Assembly (NCBI GenBank): GCA_963850765.1
Contig: CAWKMN010000010.1
Location: 62,001 to 126,000 of the forward strand
DNA from: CAWKMN01 sp963850765
GTDB lineage: Bacteria > Chloroflexota > Anaerolineae > Aggregatilineales > Aggregatilineaceae
Direction of reading: 5' to 3'
DNA: 64,000 nucleotides
Shown here: positions 37,866 to 49,556 of the stretch, in pieces
Layout of the letters: every line of letters begins with the position of its first letter
Position numbering within the stretch: position 1 is the first letter of the stretch
Program-made: the position numbers and the translations under genes
Notes under the pieces: generated by a model
The model's database searches: none
What the model was told of the DNA's origin: nothing
The model's input: the letters and a program-made list of their open reading frames with translations, nothing else

Positions 37866-38014
37866 TTTGACCACTTACCGTGTCACCATCACCCTTTTAT
37901 CCGTTACCTTCGGCTATATATATTTTAGCTTAATCTGGATAGAAAAGTTGGGATAAACACGAGAGTATCGGGGTGGCGTGGAACGAATATATGTCGCTTT
38001 CAAGCTGTTGTTGC

Positions 38015-38305
38015 TTAGACCGGTTCACCTGCATACGCCAGGACGATTTTCTGGCGCGGAAGCTGAGCCTGGAGTAACGCATCCACCAGCGGCTTGTCGT
38101 TTACATCCCGTTCGATAATAATCCGTTCGCCCACGACTCGAACAATCAGACCCGCATCCACGATGCGCTTGTCGGGCAGATCGCCGACCGAGACCACGGT
38201 GAAGACAGTACCATCGCCACTCTCAGTTAGATAGCTGTGGCCATTGATAGCCTCACCGGTGTAGCCTGCTAGAACGGTCCGCAGTTTGTCTTTCAGTCTA
38301 TCCAC
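38015..38305 (-). CDS. XisI-like protein
   Basis: 96 aa from GTG 38305 (VDRLKDKLRTVLAGYTGEAI), with AGGAA upstream; the frame extends further but the extra N-terminus is Pro/Arg-rich and unlikely. FTVVSVGDLPDKRIVDAGL, VRVVGERIIIERDVNDKPL and PRQKIVLAYAGEP follow the XisI/fdxN-excision-factor layout (VGW...R, H/I-strand, KIxIxxD, GIPxxxIVLxxxxP). XisI is usually paired with XisH, an endonuclease-like protein, which is not present here. Assignment is by pattern only. Confidence 0.5.
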   Translation of the reverse strand: MDRLKDKLRTVLAGYTGEAINGHSYLTESGDGTVFTVVSVGDLPDKRIVDAGLIVRVVGERIIIERDVNDKPLVDALLQAQLPRQKIVLAYAGEPV

Positions 38306-38407
38306 GCCCGAATTTCCTGCGCCGGAAAAAGGTGGAGGCGCTCGACGCGCCGGGTCAAATACCAACACCCGCCCCCACCACGTCGCTGATTTCTTTTGCC
38401 TAGCGAT

Positions 38408-38713
38408 TCAGGTGGGCGGGAACTGCGCGAAAACCACATCACCGTCATGCCATTCGGGATCGGCCTGGAGCAGCTCTCGCATGCGTAGATACTCCTGATG
38501 CTGGTCGGGACTGGCGGCGATTGCGCGGTAATGCTCCTCGCTCTCGGCCACGGCCACCATATAAAATTCAAGCGGATCCGTAGCGGACTGGAATATAAGC
38601 AGTGCTACCGCACCGTCGATGTCATTTCGCTGTTCCTGTTCCTCGCCATAGGCAAAAAAGCGGTCGAGCATGTTGGGTTTCACAAGCAGTCGGGCGACCG
38701 TTCCAAAATACAT
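38408..38713 (-). CDS. Antibiotic-biosynthesis-monooxygenase-like (ABM fold) protein
   Basis: 101 aa, intact. MYFGTVARLLVKPNMLDRFF, then GAVALLIFQSATDPLEFYMV, VAESEEHYRAIAASPDQHQ and WHDGDVVFAQF fit the dimeric alpha/beta barrel (ABM/EthD-like) fold. Members include quinol monooxygenases and small-molecule-binding stress proteins. No neighbour suggests the substrate. Confidence 0.6.
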   Translation of the reverse strand: MYFGTVARLLVKPNMLDRFFAYGEEQEQRNDIDGAVALLIFQSATDPLEFYMVAVAESEEHYRAIAASPDQHQEYLRMRELLQADPEWHDGDVVFAQFPPT

Positions 38714-38862
38714 GACTTTCTCTCCTGTTTGGACTGATATAGTGCAGGGCGAGGAGAACGGATTTTTTGGTTTATCATGATGCTAATCATTATTTTACCA
38801 TTTGCGGGATAATCTGGCATACCTGCTCGAAGCTCGGGACAAGTTTTCTGGAATGGCTGGTG

Positions 38863-39135
38863 ATGATATTGAAACAGAATGACAAGCCGCGTGAGGAAGA
38901 TCGCCCGGTTGCTGTGCGACTTGATGACGGAATGCTGAGCGTTCAGCTTCAGGACGGCCGCGAGATTGCGACTCCGCTAGAATGGTATCCGTCCTTGATG
39001 GAAGCCGCACCCGAACAACAAACCAACGTAGAACTGAACCTATCGGGTATCCACTGGCCCGATTTGGATGAAGACCTTTCAGTCGCCGGCATGTTGCGCG
39101 GCATCCGCCCCCCACAGCATCGTCAGGCGAAGTAG
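38863..39135 (+). CDS. DUF2442 family protein
   Basis: 90 aa; start MILKQNDKPREEDRPVAVRL chosen because upstream text is poor. DDGMLSVQLQDGREIATPLE, then WYPSLMEAAPEQQTNVEL and GIHWPDLDEDLSVAGMLRG are a textbook DUF2442 pattern. These small proteins often sit in toxin-antitoxin-like clusters. It is followed after 1 nt by DUF2283. Confidence 0.8.
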   Translation: MILKQNDKPREEDRPVAVRLDDGMLSVQLQDGREIATPLEWYPSLMEAAPEQQTNVELNLSGIHWPDLDEDLSVAGMLRGIRPPQHRQAK

Positions 39136-39136
39136 C

Positions 39137-39379
39137 ATGGCGCAACCCATGATATCCAATGAATTGATTAGCCGATTGCTAGCCCTCCCAGGCCGTCAAG
39201 TATGGACCGATTACGACAGCGAAGCGGATGTGCTGTATATCAGTTTTCGCAAACCGCAGCAGGCCAACGACAGCGTTATGGAAGATGACGGGAATCTCTA
39301 TCACTATCGTGACGGCGAACTCGTGGGAGTTACCGTGTTGAATGCCTCCAAGAAGGCCGCTTCCTCCGGAGCACTATGA
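39137..39379 (+). CDS. DUF2283 family protein
   Basis: 80 aa, ATG 39137. WTDYDSEADVLYISFRKPQQ, then DDGNLYHYRDGELVGVTVLN is the DUF2283 signature (YD..ADVLYI.F ... D..G.VVGI.IL). It overlaps the next gene by ATGA (39376-39379). DUF2283 and DUF2442 genes commonly travel together in small mobile operons of unclear role. Confidence 0.8.
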   Translation: MAQPMISNELISRLLALPGRQVWTDYDSEADVLYISFRKPQQANDSVMEDDGNLYHYRDGELVGVTVLNASKKAASSGAL

Positions 39380-39606
39380 CGATACCGAGGACATTGGACG
39401 ACTATCTGTTGCTGCCCTACACGATCCAGATTATACCCGACGATGGCGCATGGTTCGTACAGCTAAAAGAACTGCCCGGCTGTATGACGGCAGTCGACGA
39501 GTGGGACGAGATCCTGCCGGCCATCGAAGACTCCAAACGCCTGTGGATTGAACTGGCAATAGCGCGCGGGCGACCTGTTCCCGAACCAAGTAGTAGTGTA
39601 AAATAG
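39376..39606 (+). CDS. HicB-like antitoxin
   Basis: 76 aa. Text LPYTIQIIPDDGAWFVQLKE, then LPGCMTAVDEWDEILPAIED and RLWIELAIARGRPVPEP match the HicB RNase-H-like antitoxin core (partial RNase H fold). No HicA mRNA interferase or C-terminal DNA-binding domain is seen, so it is an orphan or uses one of the preceding small proteins as partner. Confidence 0.75.
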   Translation: MTIPRTLDDYLLLPYTIQIIPDDGAWFVQLKELPGCMTAVDEWDEILPAIEDSKRLWIELAIARGRPVPEPSSSVK

Positions 39607-39715
39607 ATTAAATGTTCTAGCAGATAACTGGTCGCATGCCGTGGCTCAACCATCGCGGAAGCGAGTGTTAGGATGATCCGAAGGCAAATTGAACGGCATC
39701 AGAAAGTGATTTAGC

Positions 39716-40908
39716 ATGGCACATCTAACGTCATTGAGACTTCAGGGTTACCGGCCCTTTGGGGATTTCCTGGCCCAGTTCGGTCCATTAGAGGTACTGG
39801 TTGGGGCGAATGGATCGGGTAAGTCTGCACTGTTCGATTTCCTCAGATTTCTGCGTGATGGGCTGTATAGTGACATTCCACCGGAGATTGTTGCTGGTTC
39901 CGTCGGGCAACAGATTTTTCACGTACCGGGCCCCGCGCGATTCTGGTGGCGGATAGAAATGGATTGGGGATGGGAACGGCCGCTTGCTTATGAAGGGCAA
40001 CTACTTGGTCCAGTTGGTCGCCCGCAAGTGGCACACGAAGCCGTCGGGAAAGTTCTGGCGGCTGACCCCTATCTAGCCGAGCCATTATTAGAAGTATATA
40101 GCGGGCAGGGAAACGCATATGAAAGTCGTGAAAGAGAAGGATGGGAAACACCCACCGAGGCCCTAACCCAGCAACCGATTCTGTATCTTACGATCTAACC
40201 AACTGGCATTGAGCACTATCTCCAATCCCGATCTGATCAAGCTGTACAGTTTGCGTGAATACATCCGGGCATGGCATTTTTATGGTGCGCTGCAGGTTGC
40301 GAAAGAGAAAATCCGCAAGTCTGTACTTACCGAACAGCAACCTACTCTGCAAGAAGACTGTGGCAACCTAAGTGCGGTACTGCACTACTTGATGACTGAA
40401 CATGCCCAGGTATTTGAGGAGCTTCAGGACCACTTACGTCTGGTCGTACCGGGATTTCAAACGGCTGACGGTCAAAGCACGCGGTGGACCTGGAGAGGTT
40501 ATCGCGTTCTGGCAGGAAAACGGCGTGGATCAAGATCTCAGTCTGGCGGATCTGTCCGATGGCATTTTGCGCTTGCTGTGTTGGGCGGTGCTCTGCTTAC
40601 ATCCAAATCCACCGACGCTTATCTGCATTGACGAACCAGATCAGGGCGTTCACCCGCGCACGCTTCCCCTCTTGGCGGGATTATTTGAGAAAGCCAGCCA
40701 AAGAACCCAAATTCTTTTGGCTACCCACAATTCATACTTTCTCAGTCAATTCGACTTGGCGCAGATAGCAGTTATGCGTAAGGAAAATGGCGAGGCAAAG
40801 TTTGTCAAACCTGGCGACGCACAGGTCTTAGTCGATATTCTGGGGGATTTTGGCCCTGACGAGATTGAGAATTTGCACCGCACCGACGAACTGGAGCGGC
40901 TGCCGTGA
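39716..40908 (+). CDS. AAA (ABC-like) ATPase of an OLD/PARIS-type pair (two frame breaks)
   Basis: About 396 aa when joined near 40190 and 40460. Walker A is VLVGANGSGKSALFDFLRFL, signature region LADLSDGILRLLCWAVL, Walker B LICIDEPDQGVHPRTLPLL, and the switch His is in ILLATHNSYFLSQF. This is the AAA15/AAA21 type of ATPase found in OLD, PARIS and other abortive defence systems. It overlaps the DUF4276 gene by ATGA-type coupling (40905-40908). A role as phage sensor feeding a nuclease partner is inferred from this architecture. Confidence 0.75.
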
Positions 40909-41555
40909 GGCGTGTGCTGGTATATGTCGAAGGTCCATCTGACAAAGCGGCGCTGAGTACCCTGCTCCAGTCCTTGATCGAGGAAAAACGGCACCAGGGT
41001 ATCACAGTAGAATTCTTTGAAGCTCCCGGCGGGGATCGCAAAAAGTCTGTTTTGCTCGAAATACCCCGCAGAGCGGTCTCCATCGTGCTAAATGACAAGC
41101 AGGCGACTGTTGTTGCTCTCCCAGACCTTTATCCGCGCAATAAGGGTTTTCCCCACGAGACGTTTGAAGAAATGCGCGAGGGTATCTACAGGGTTTTTGA
41201 CAATATACTGCACTCAAAAATAGGCAACGATCCTCGCCCGCGTGAGCGTTTCAGGGTGTTTTGCCTCAAGTACGATCTGGAAGCTTTGCTGTTGGCGGCG
41301 AAAGGTGCCCTTGAAGCTCGATTAAACATCGACTCCCTGAATCCAACCTGGATTATTCCTGTTGAAGATCAGAATCACGACCAGCCACCGAAACAGATTG
41401 TTGAAGAACTCTTCGAACAACATGGTGAGCGTTACATTGACACAGTCGATGCACCACAGATTTTGAGCCGGGCGAATTATCAGGAAATCGCTGAAGCATG
41501 TCCTCAGTGTTTCAAGCCATTCGTGGATTTTCTTGCCCGTCTCACCGGTGAGTAG
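40905..41555 (+). CDS. DUF4276 (TOPRIM-like) partner protein
   Basis: 216 aa, intact. The N-terminal TOPRIM-like motif YVEGPSDKAALSTLLQSL is followed by FEAPGGDRKKSVL, VVALPDLYPRNKGFPHETF and FRVFCLKYDLEALLLAAKGA, all usual DUF4276 positions. The acidic residues in VEG and PDLY would coordinate metal for nuclease activity. It is translationally coupled to the ATPase, which is the standard pairing for this family and points to anti-phage or anti-plasmid function. Confidence 0.8.
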   Translation: MRRVLVYVEGPSDKAALSTLLQSLIEEKRHQGITVEFFEAPGGDRKKSVLLEIPRRAVSIVLNDKQATVVALPDLYPRNKGFPHETFEEMREGIYRVFDNILHSKIGNDPRPRERFRVFCLKYDLEALLLAAKGALEARLNIDSLNPTWIIPVEDQNHDQPPKQIVEELFEQHGERYIDTVDAPQILSRANYQEIAEACPQCFKPFVDFLARLTGE

Positions 41556-41597
41556 TTATTCAGATCTATGGCAATGGACAGTATCTTGAGGTGACAC

Positions 41598-41921
41598 ATG
41601 ACCAGCAATCAACTCGATGATGATCGCATTCCCGCTGAGGAGCTTGCCCAGCTCGAAAGCATGGCTTTGCTTTCCGATGATGAGTTATGGGTGGCTGCCC
41701 GCGAGCAACTGCCCGCCGACCAGCAGGCCCGGGTCTCCAAACTACTGCCCAAGAACTCGCGCGGCACGATCACCGATGATGAGTCCGTCGAGCTCACGGC
41801 GTTGGTCCAAGAAGGCGATAAGCTCACGCTGCGCAAATCCTACGCGATGCGCTATTTGACGGAGCGCGGATTTAAAGTCACATTGGACGACTTGAAGCCG
41901 ATTGATGAAGACGAGAATTAG
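41598..41921 (+). CDS. Small acidic helical protein upstream of the recombinase
   Basis: 107 aa, intact. It has helices rich in Glu/Asp/Leu (AEELAQLESMALLSDDELWV; SVELTALVQEGDKLTLRKSY), ends DDLKPIDEDEN and is not named by any motif. Similar short proteins often precede genes of mobile elements. The gap of 9 nt to the recombinase suggests one operon. Confidence 0.6.
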   Translation: MTSNQLDDDRIPAEELAQLESMALLSDDELWVAAREQLPADQQARVSKLLPKNSRGTITDDESVELTALVQEGDKLTLRKSYAMRYLTERGFKVTLDDLKPIDEDEN

Positions 41922-41930
41922 GGAGAACTC

Positions 41931-43726
<1,796 letters not shown>

Positions 43727-43810
43727 AGACCACCCCAACAGGTAGGGGGAACCTGCTGAGGTGTAGGGAGCATTGTAGCAGTCAGGGGGGGCGCTGTCAA
43801 GAGATTTCTC

Positions 43811-44188
43811 TTACGCCTTCACCACGATCGTACCCGCGAGCTTGTCGTGCAACCCCTGGTTATTGCCATCCACGATGGCCCACAGCCAGCCCAGCAGCAA
43901 GACCAACGTGTTGATATAGTAGCCAATGTAGCGCACCACGGCTTGAAGCAGGTTCACACCACCGCCATCGCGGCTCACTACCCGGATACTGAGCATCCCT
44001 TTGCCGGGCGTCTGGCCGTTGTTCATCGTCCAGAAATAGCTGTTATAGAGCAGCCCAATGACGAAGCCGACGCCGATGCCGAGAACTTCCTCACCAAGCA
44101 CCAGTCCAATAATCGCGCCAGCAATCCAGACGATCGCTGAATCGATGATCAGGGCGATCAGACGAGATGCCAGATTTGCCTTAACCAT
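43811..44188 (-). CDS. RDD family membrane protein
   Basis: 125 aa. LASRLIALIIDSAIVWIAGA is the RDD motif region (R and D in the first helix), with two further hydrophobic helices (VGFVIGLLYNSYFWTM; IGYYINTLVLLLGWLWAIVD) and TPGKGMLSIRVVSRDG between them. The end KLAGTIVVKA is typical. Function in transport or ion balance is not settled for this family. Confidence 0.85.
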   Translation of the reverse strand: MVKANLASRLIALIIDSAIVWIAGAIIGLVLGEEVLGIGVGFVIGLLYNSYFWTMNNGQTPGKGMLSIRVVSRDGGGVNLLQAVVRYIGYYINTLVLLLGWLWAIVDGNNQGLHDKLAGTIVVKA

Positions 44189-44356
44189 ATCATCATCCCT
44201 CCTTATTACCTCTCAATGAAATAAGTTTTAGCACAGACGTCTCCTGCAAATCAGCCTATTAACAGTCCTATTTCTGCGTGACACAAATGGCTCACGTCGC
44301 TACAATAGGCCGGGCAAACTGCGAGGTGTGGGATTGACAGGTTCGGTTCGAAAGCC

Positions 44357-45327
44357 ATGCGGATGGGTACATTCACTGGTTGCGTGGGCAGGTAGGTCCC
44401 CAACTGATTTATCTGGTTTACGCGACCAGCCTGATATTTGATGAGGCGGGGCGGATCCTGGTTCTGCGCCGCTATGATTTTGATTGGCTGGGCCTGCCCG
44501 GCGGCGCGCTCGAAGTGGGCGAGAGCCTGCGACTCTGCGCGGCCCGCGAGGTATACGAAGAAACCGGCCTGCATGTGGCCGTGGATCGGCTGGTAGGGGT
44601 CTTCAGCCACCCGGATTTTAACCTCACCTACCCCAACGGCGATCAGGTGCAGCAGTGGACGGTGTGCGTCGTGGGGCGGGCGGTCGGCGGCCAGATCCAG
44701 CCGGACGGCAGCGAAACGCTGAGCGTCATGTGGATGCCGGTCGATGAGGCGCTGCCACAGTTCCCACCGGCCTACCAGGCGATGGTGCGCGCTGCTCAGC
44801 AGTCCCCGCGCGCTGCTGTGATGGAGCCGGTCTACAGCCAGCAGCCGCTGATCCCCTACTATCCGATCCTGCGGGCAGCGGTGGGCCACGCCCCGATCAT
44901 TCTGCCCGGCGTGATCGCGGTGGTTCGTAACGACGCGGGCGATGTGCTGGCGATCCGGCGCACCGATTTTGAGATGCTCGACGTGCCCGGCGGTTACTGC
45001 GACCTGGGCGAAACGACCACCGCCGCCGTGATCCGCGAGGTGCGCGAAGAGACCGGCCTGCACGTCGAGCCGGTGCGCGTGATGGGTGTGTACAGCGAAA
45101 ACATGGTGTACACTTATCCCAATCTCGATACGGTGCATGGCGTCGGGATGGCGTTTGAATGCCGGGTCACCGGGGGGACGCTGCAAGCCGATCACAACGA
45201 AGTGAGCGAAGCGGCCTTTGTGCCGGTCGCGCGCCTGCTGGACCAGCCCGACCCACCCGGCATGGCCGGCATGATGAGTGTTTGGCGCGATATCTCACAG
45301 CCCGAAACGTGGCCCGTGATCCGCTGA
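44357..45327 (+). CDS. Tandem Nudix hydrolase (two Nudix domains)
   Basis: Domain 1 has the Nudix box GALEVGESLRLCAAREVYEE then TGL; domain 2 has GYCDLGETTTAAVIREVREE then TGL. Both keep the REVxEE core. The clear open frame starts at a TTG (44380), but the family N-terminus GYIHWLRGQVG is visible just upstream. With one extra G near 44365 it joins ATG 44357, which is used here. About 322 aa. Two adjacent NUDIX domains with different spacing suggest an internal duplication followed by divergence. Substrates are probably nucleotide sugars or NDP derivatives. Confidence 0.75.
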
Positions 45328-45330
45328 CCA

Positions 45331-47292
45331 ATGAGCATGACGATGAATTTTGAGAAAGAGAGCCGGATTACCCTTCGCCGCCTGCTGCCGCGGATCGAGC
45401 CGCTGCTGCCCGCCGGCGAGGATCACACCATCTTCTGCGCGCGGCTGGAACAGTTTTTTCCTGACCGTGTTCCGCCTGCTCTACGATCTCTACGGGGACC
45501 GCTACGACTTCTTTTATCACCTTGAGCAGATCATGATCACGACCGCGCAGATTTACGCGGCCCGGTCCGCCGATCTTAAGGCGCTGGATCAGCAGCGCGA
45601 GCACGATCCCCACTGGTTCCACAGCGAGCAGATGATGGGCGGCGTGTGTTACGTGGATCTGTTCGCCGGGCGATCTGGAAGGCATCCGCGAGAAGATCCC
45701 GTATTTTCAGGAACTCAGACTGACCTATCTGCACCTGATGCCGCTGTTCCGCTCGCCAGAGGGCCACAACGACGGCGGCTACGCAATCAGCAGCTACCGC
45801 GAGGTCGAGCCGCGCCTGGGTACGACGGAGCAGCTCACCACGCTGGCCGCCGAACTGCGCGCGCTGGGATCAGTCTGGTGCTCGATTTTGTGTTTAACCA
45901 CACATCCGACGAGCACGATTGGGCGCTGCACGCCCTGACCGGGGAAGAAGATTACCAGGATTATTATTTCATGTTCCCCGATCGCACGCTGCCCGACCAG
46001 TACGAGCGCACCCTGCGCGAGATCTTCCCCGAACAGGCCCCCGGCAATTTCACCTACCGCCCGGAGATCGATCGGTGGGTGTGGACCACTTTCCATAATT
46101 TCCAGTGGGACTTGAACTATACGCAATCCGCGCGTGTTCCGGGCCATGCTGGGTGAGATGCTGTTCATCGCCAATATCGGCACCGAAGTGCTGCGCCTGG
46201 ACGCCGTGGCGTTCATCTGGAAGCAGATGGGCACCCCCTGCGAAGGGCTGCCCCAGGTGCATACGATCATCCAGGCGTTTAACGCCCTGGTGCAGATCGC
46301 CGCGCCCGCCATGCTGTTTAAGTCCGAGGCGATTGTGCATCCCGCCGAAGTCGCCCGCTATATCGGCCCACACGAAGCGCCGATCTCGTATAATCCCACG
46401 CTGATGGCGCTGCTGTGGGAAGCCCTGGCGACGCGCCGGGTTTCGCTGCTGCACCACTCCATGCAGAAGCGCTTCGCCATGCCGGATGGCTGCGCGTGGA
46501 TCAATTATATCCGCTGCCATGATGACATCGGCTGGACGTTTGCCGACGAAGACGCCTGGGAACTCGGCATCAACGGCTTTGATCACCGCCAATTCCTCAA
46601 CCAGTTTTATACCGGGAAATTCCCCGGCAGTTTTGCGAAAGGAGGCCGTTCAATTACAACCCGATCACGCGCGATATGCGGATCTGCGGTATGGCGGCGT
46701 CACTGGCCGGGCTGGAGCATGCCCTTGAGACCGGTAACGAACGGTTCCACGAACTCGCCCTGCGCCGGCTGGAATTGATCTTCTCGGTCATCATCAGCGC
46801 GGGCGGGATCCCGCTGATCTACCTGGGGGATGAGATCACCATGCCTAACGATTACGCCTATCTGGACGATCCCAACAAGAACGACGATAGTCGGTGGGTT
46901 CACCGGCTGGCGTTCGATTGGGACCGCGCCCGGACGCGCGCCGATCGTGAAACCGAGGCCGGGCGGATCTTCCAGACCGTCACGCGGCTGATCGACATCC
47001 GGCGCAGGTACGTCCGCCTTCGCCAACGGGCAGACTCAGTTTATCCAAACGCGCAGCGATCACGTGTTGGGTTATGTGCGCGGCGGGCAGGATGCTCGTG
47101 CTGGCGAATTTCATCGAGGAGGAACAGACGGTGCGGCTGGGCTGGCTGCCGCACAACCCGGTGGATCTGGTCACGGGCCAGCCCGTGGATCGCTACAAGC
47201 CGATCGAGCTGGAACCGTATCAATTTGTCTGGCTTGCGCCAATAGATAGTTCAAAATCAATAGGATTTTTCGTAGGAGCAGCGAATGTTTGA
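45331..47292 (+). CDS. ams: Amylosucrase (GH13), several frame breaks
   Basis: Starts MSMTMNFEKESRITLRRLL. GH13 regions are present and amylosucrase-like: region I VLDFVFNHTSDEHDWA, region II VLRLDAVAFIWKQMGT with the nucleophile Asp, region III FKSEAIVHPAEV with the acid/base Glu, region IV YIRCHDDIGWTFADED. DHRQFLNQFYTGKFPGSFAKG and GGIPLIYLGDEI also follow the family. The frame changes near 45465, 45670, 45870, 46125, 46640, 47025 and 47090. About 650 aa, the usual length. The enzyme makes alpha-1,4-glucan from sucrose. The many breaks are probably sequence errors. Confidence 0.88.
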
Positions 47293-49091
47293 TGATCCCA
47301 CGCTTCAGTTAGCGTTTTCGATTTATAACAACCCGGGAGTATATTCTCTGCTGCTCGGCTCTGGAGTTTCGCGTGCCGCAAGAATAATGACCGGCCAGGA
47401 AATAATGAACGATTTGATCTGCCAAGTCGCAACGGTGCAGGGCGAAGAATTACCGGAGACTCCTTACGCCTGGTTTAAGGAGAAATTGAAGCAAGATCCC
47501 ACTTACGACGGACTACTGGAAGCAATGGGGCAAAGCTCTTTTGAGAGAAATGCCCTCTTGCGGCCCTATTTTGAGCCAAACGACGACGAGCGGCAAAAAG
47601 GGGATAAGATGCCAACGGCCGCGCATCAAGCAATAGCCCAGCTTATCAAACAGGGCTACATACGAGCGATTCTCACTACCAATTTTGATCGTTTGCTAGA
47701 GCAAGCTCTCGCAGATATTGGCGTTTCGCCGAGTGTTATCACCACTGAAGTCTCAACTAGAAGGGATGACCCCGCTTCAATTCTCGGAAGCAGCAATCAT
47801 TAAGTTGCATGGTGACTACCTGGATGGAGAATTCAAGAATACGCCACAAGAACTCGCTGAATACGGCGATCGCATGAACCATATTTTGGCACGAATATTT
47901 GACGAATACGGCTTAATCGTTTGCGGTTGGTCTGGCGATTGGGATGTTGCGTTACGAAAAGCAATTGAATCCGCCATACAGCGGCGCTACTCCATGTATT
48001 GGTGCTCCTACTCTGGACTATCAGAAACAGCCGAACGCTTAGTTACCTATCGCGGGGCACAGGTGATCTCAGACAAAAGCGCCAAAACGAGTTCTGTTGA
48101 AGACTTACAGCAAAAAGTGGAAGCTCTGGGAGAAATACAATCGGCAACACCCGTTATCCATTGTAGTAGCGGTTGCACGCACGAAAAGTTTGCTGCCTTA
48201 CGAGGAAATGCAGATAGAGTTAGGAGACTTTGTGCGTGCTGAGATTGAACGAGCTGATAGAGCATTCACGAGCAAGGAATTCATTGCGAGACGAACCCAA
48301 ATTGAACGGAATTATTCTGGAGAACAGCGAACTTCAGAACTATGGAATTTATATCTAGGTCCCACAGAAATGGCATTTCATATGATGGCAACACTAGCGT
48401 GGTATGGAAATGAACGTCAGGCAAGATTGGTGACCGAAGCAGTTAGCCGATGGATGGAGAATCCGTAGAGTACGCTCAAAGAAATAACTCCACACGCTAT
48501 CTCCCTGCTCTCGCTTTGATCTACGTTTGTGGAATAGCAGCAGTTCAAAATAGCAACTGGGAGTTTTTAAAAGCTTCACTAATTGATCCTCGCGTCAAAG
48601 AGAAACACCTAAACAGAAGACGAAAACCAGTAGAGATCATTGCTGAAGAGATGAAAGGAAATCTAAGAGCAGATATCGAATGGAGTAATCGTGTAGGTCC
48701 CCATCTTGAAGATATCTTGCATGGATGGTGTGGTTCGATTTTTCATTCTCAGATTCCGCTTGACGATAGCTATAATTTTGCATTTGATCTATTCGATATT
48801 CTGATGAACCTGCTTTATCTGGCTTATAACACAGAGGGTAAAAGGGATTGGTTTCCTTCGCATATGACCGTTAATGACTCTACTCATGGGAATATATCTA
48901 TGATTTTTGGCGAGAAGGGGGGATGGCAAGGTCAGAGTTGGGAACTTTTGAGATGCGACCTTTTCAATGGCGATCGGTTAAAGCTTTATGAGGTTCTACA
49001 AGAGTATATTCTCGTGCGCAACGCTATCAGGCCGATATGGCAACTCAGGTGTTCCGGGATTTCGCGGATGTTTACCAACACCCCAATATGA
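47285..49091 (+). CDS. SIR2-like defence-type protein (frame breaks)
   Basis: Starts MFDDPTLQLAFSIYNNPGVY after AGGAG, overlapping the amylosucrase stop. SIR2 features: LLGSGVSRAARIMTGQEIM, AILTTNFDRLLEQALAD, AAIIKLHGDYLDGEF and LIVCGWSGDWDVALRKAI, as in NADase-type SIR2 domains of defence proteins. About 350 further residues (IDPRVKEKHLNRRRKPVEII; LDDSYNFAFDLFDILMNLL) match no known domain by eye. Frames change near 47725, 48150 and 48470; total is about 600 aa. The segment is clearly AT-richer than its neighbours, suggesting transfer. Confidence 0.75.
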
Positions 49092-49165
49092 TAATTGAAT
49101 AGATCACTATTGAGAGATATTTGATGTGAATTCTGGTATTCACACTTATCAAAGGAGAAACCATT

Positions 49166-49552
49166 ATGACGCGCGAAGTAGTCTCAACCCCCAACGCCCC
49201 TGCCGCGATTGGTCCCTATTCGCAGGGGATCGTCGCCAACGGGTTTGTATTCACCGCCGGGCAGGGACCGCTGATCCCTGGCACCAAGCAGATGGCGGGG
49301 GATACCGTCGCCGCGCAAACGGAGCAGACGCTCAAGAATATCGCGGCGATTCTGGAAGCTGCCGGCACGGATATGGCGCATGTCGTCAAGACGACGGTGC
49401 TGCTGGCCGACATCAGCACATTTGCCGAGATGAATACCGTCTATGCGACGTTCTTCCCGACCGACCCCCCTGCCCGCACGACGTTCGCCGTCAAGGATCT
49501 GCCGATGGGCATTCAGGTCGAGATCGAGGCGGTGGCAGTGCTGCTGGATTAG
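49166..49552 (+). CDS. ridA: RidA family enamine/imine deaminase
   Basis: 128 aa, with AAAGGAG upstream. TPNAPAAIGPYSQGIVANGF, AGQGPLIPGTKQMAGDT, NIAAILEAAGTDMAHVVKTT and YATFFPTDPPARTTFAVKDL with the catalytic Arg, then PMGIQVEIEAVAVL, are full RidA signatures. It hydrolyses reactive enamines/imines from amino-acid metabolism. Confidence 0.95.
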   Translation: MTREVVSTPNAPAAIGPYSQGIVANGFVFTAGQGPLIPGTKQMAGDTVAAQTEQTLKNIAAILEAAGTDMAHVVKTTVLLADISTFAEMNTVYATFFPTDPPARTTFAVKDLPMGIQVEIEAVAVLLD

Positions 49553-49556
49553 AGCT

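Larger units (their letters stand above)
36600..37870 (-). mobile_element. IsrB OMEGA element (IS200/IS605-type ends, no TnpA)
   Basis: On the minus strand the left end has the hairpin CCCACGGCTAAAGCCGGGGG (37843-37862) and the right end has CCCCATGCCTGAAGGCAGGGG (36612-36632), both typical subterminal palindromes of IS200/IS605-family elements. Between them lie the predicted omega RNA and isrB. No TnpA transposase is present, so it would depend on one supplied elsewhere. Exact ends cannot be fixed without an empty site. Confidence 0.75.
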
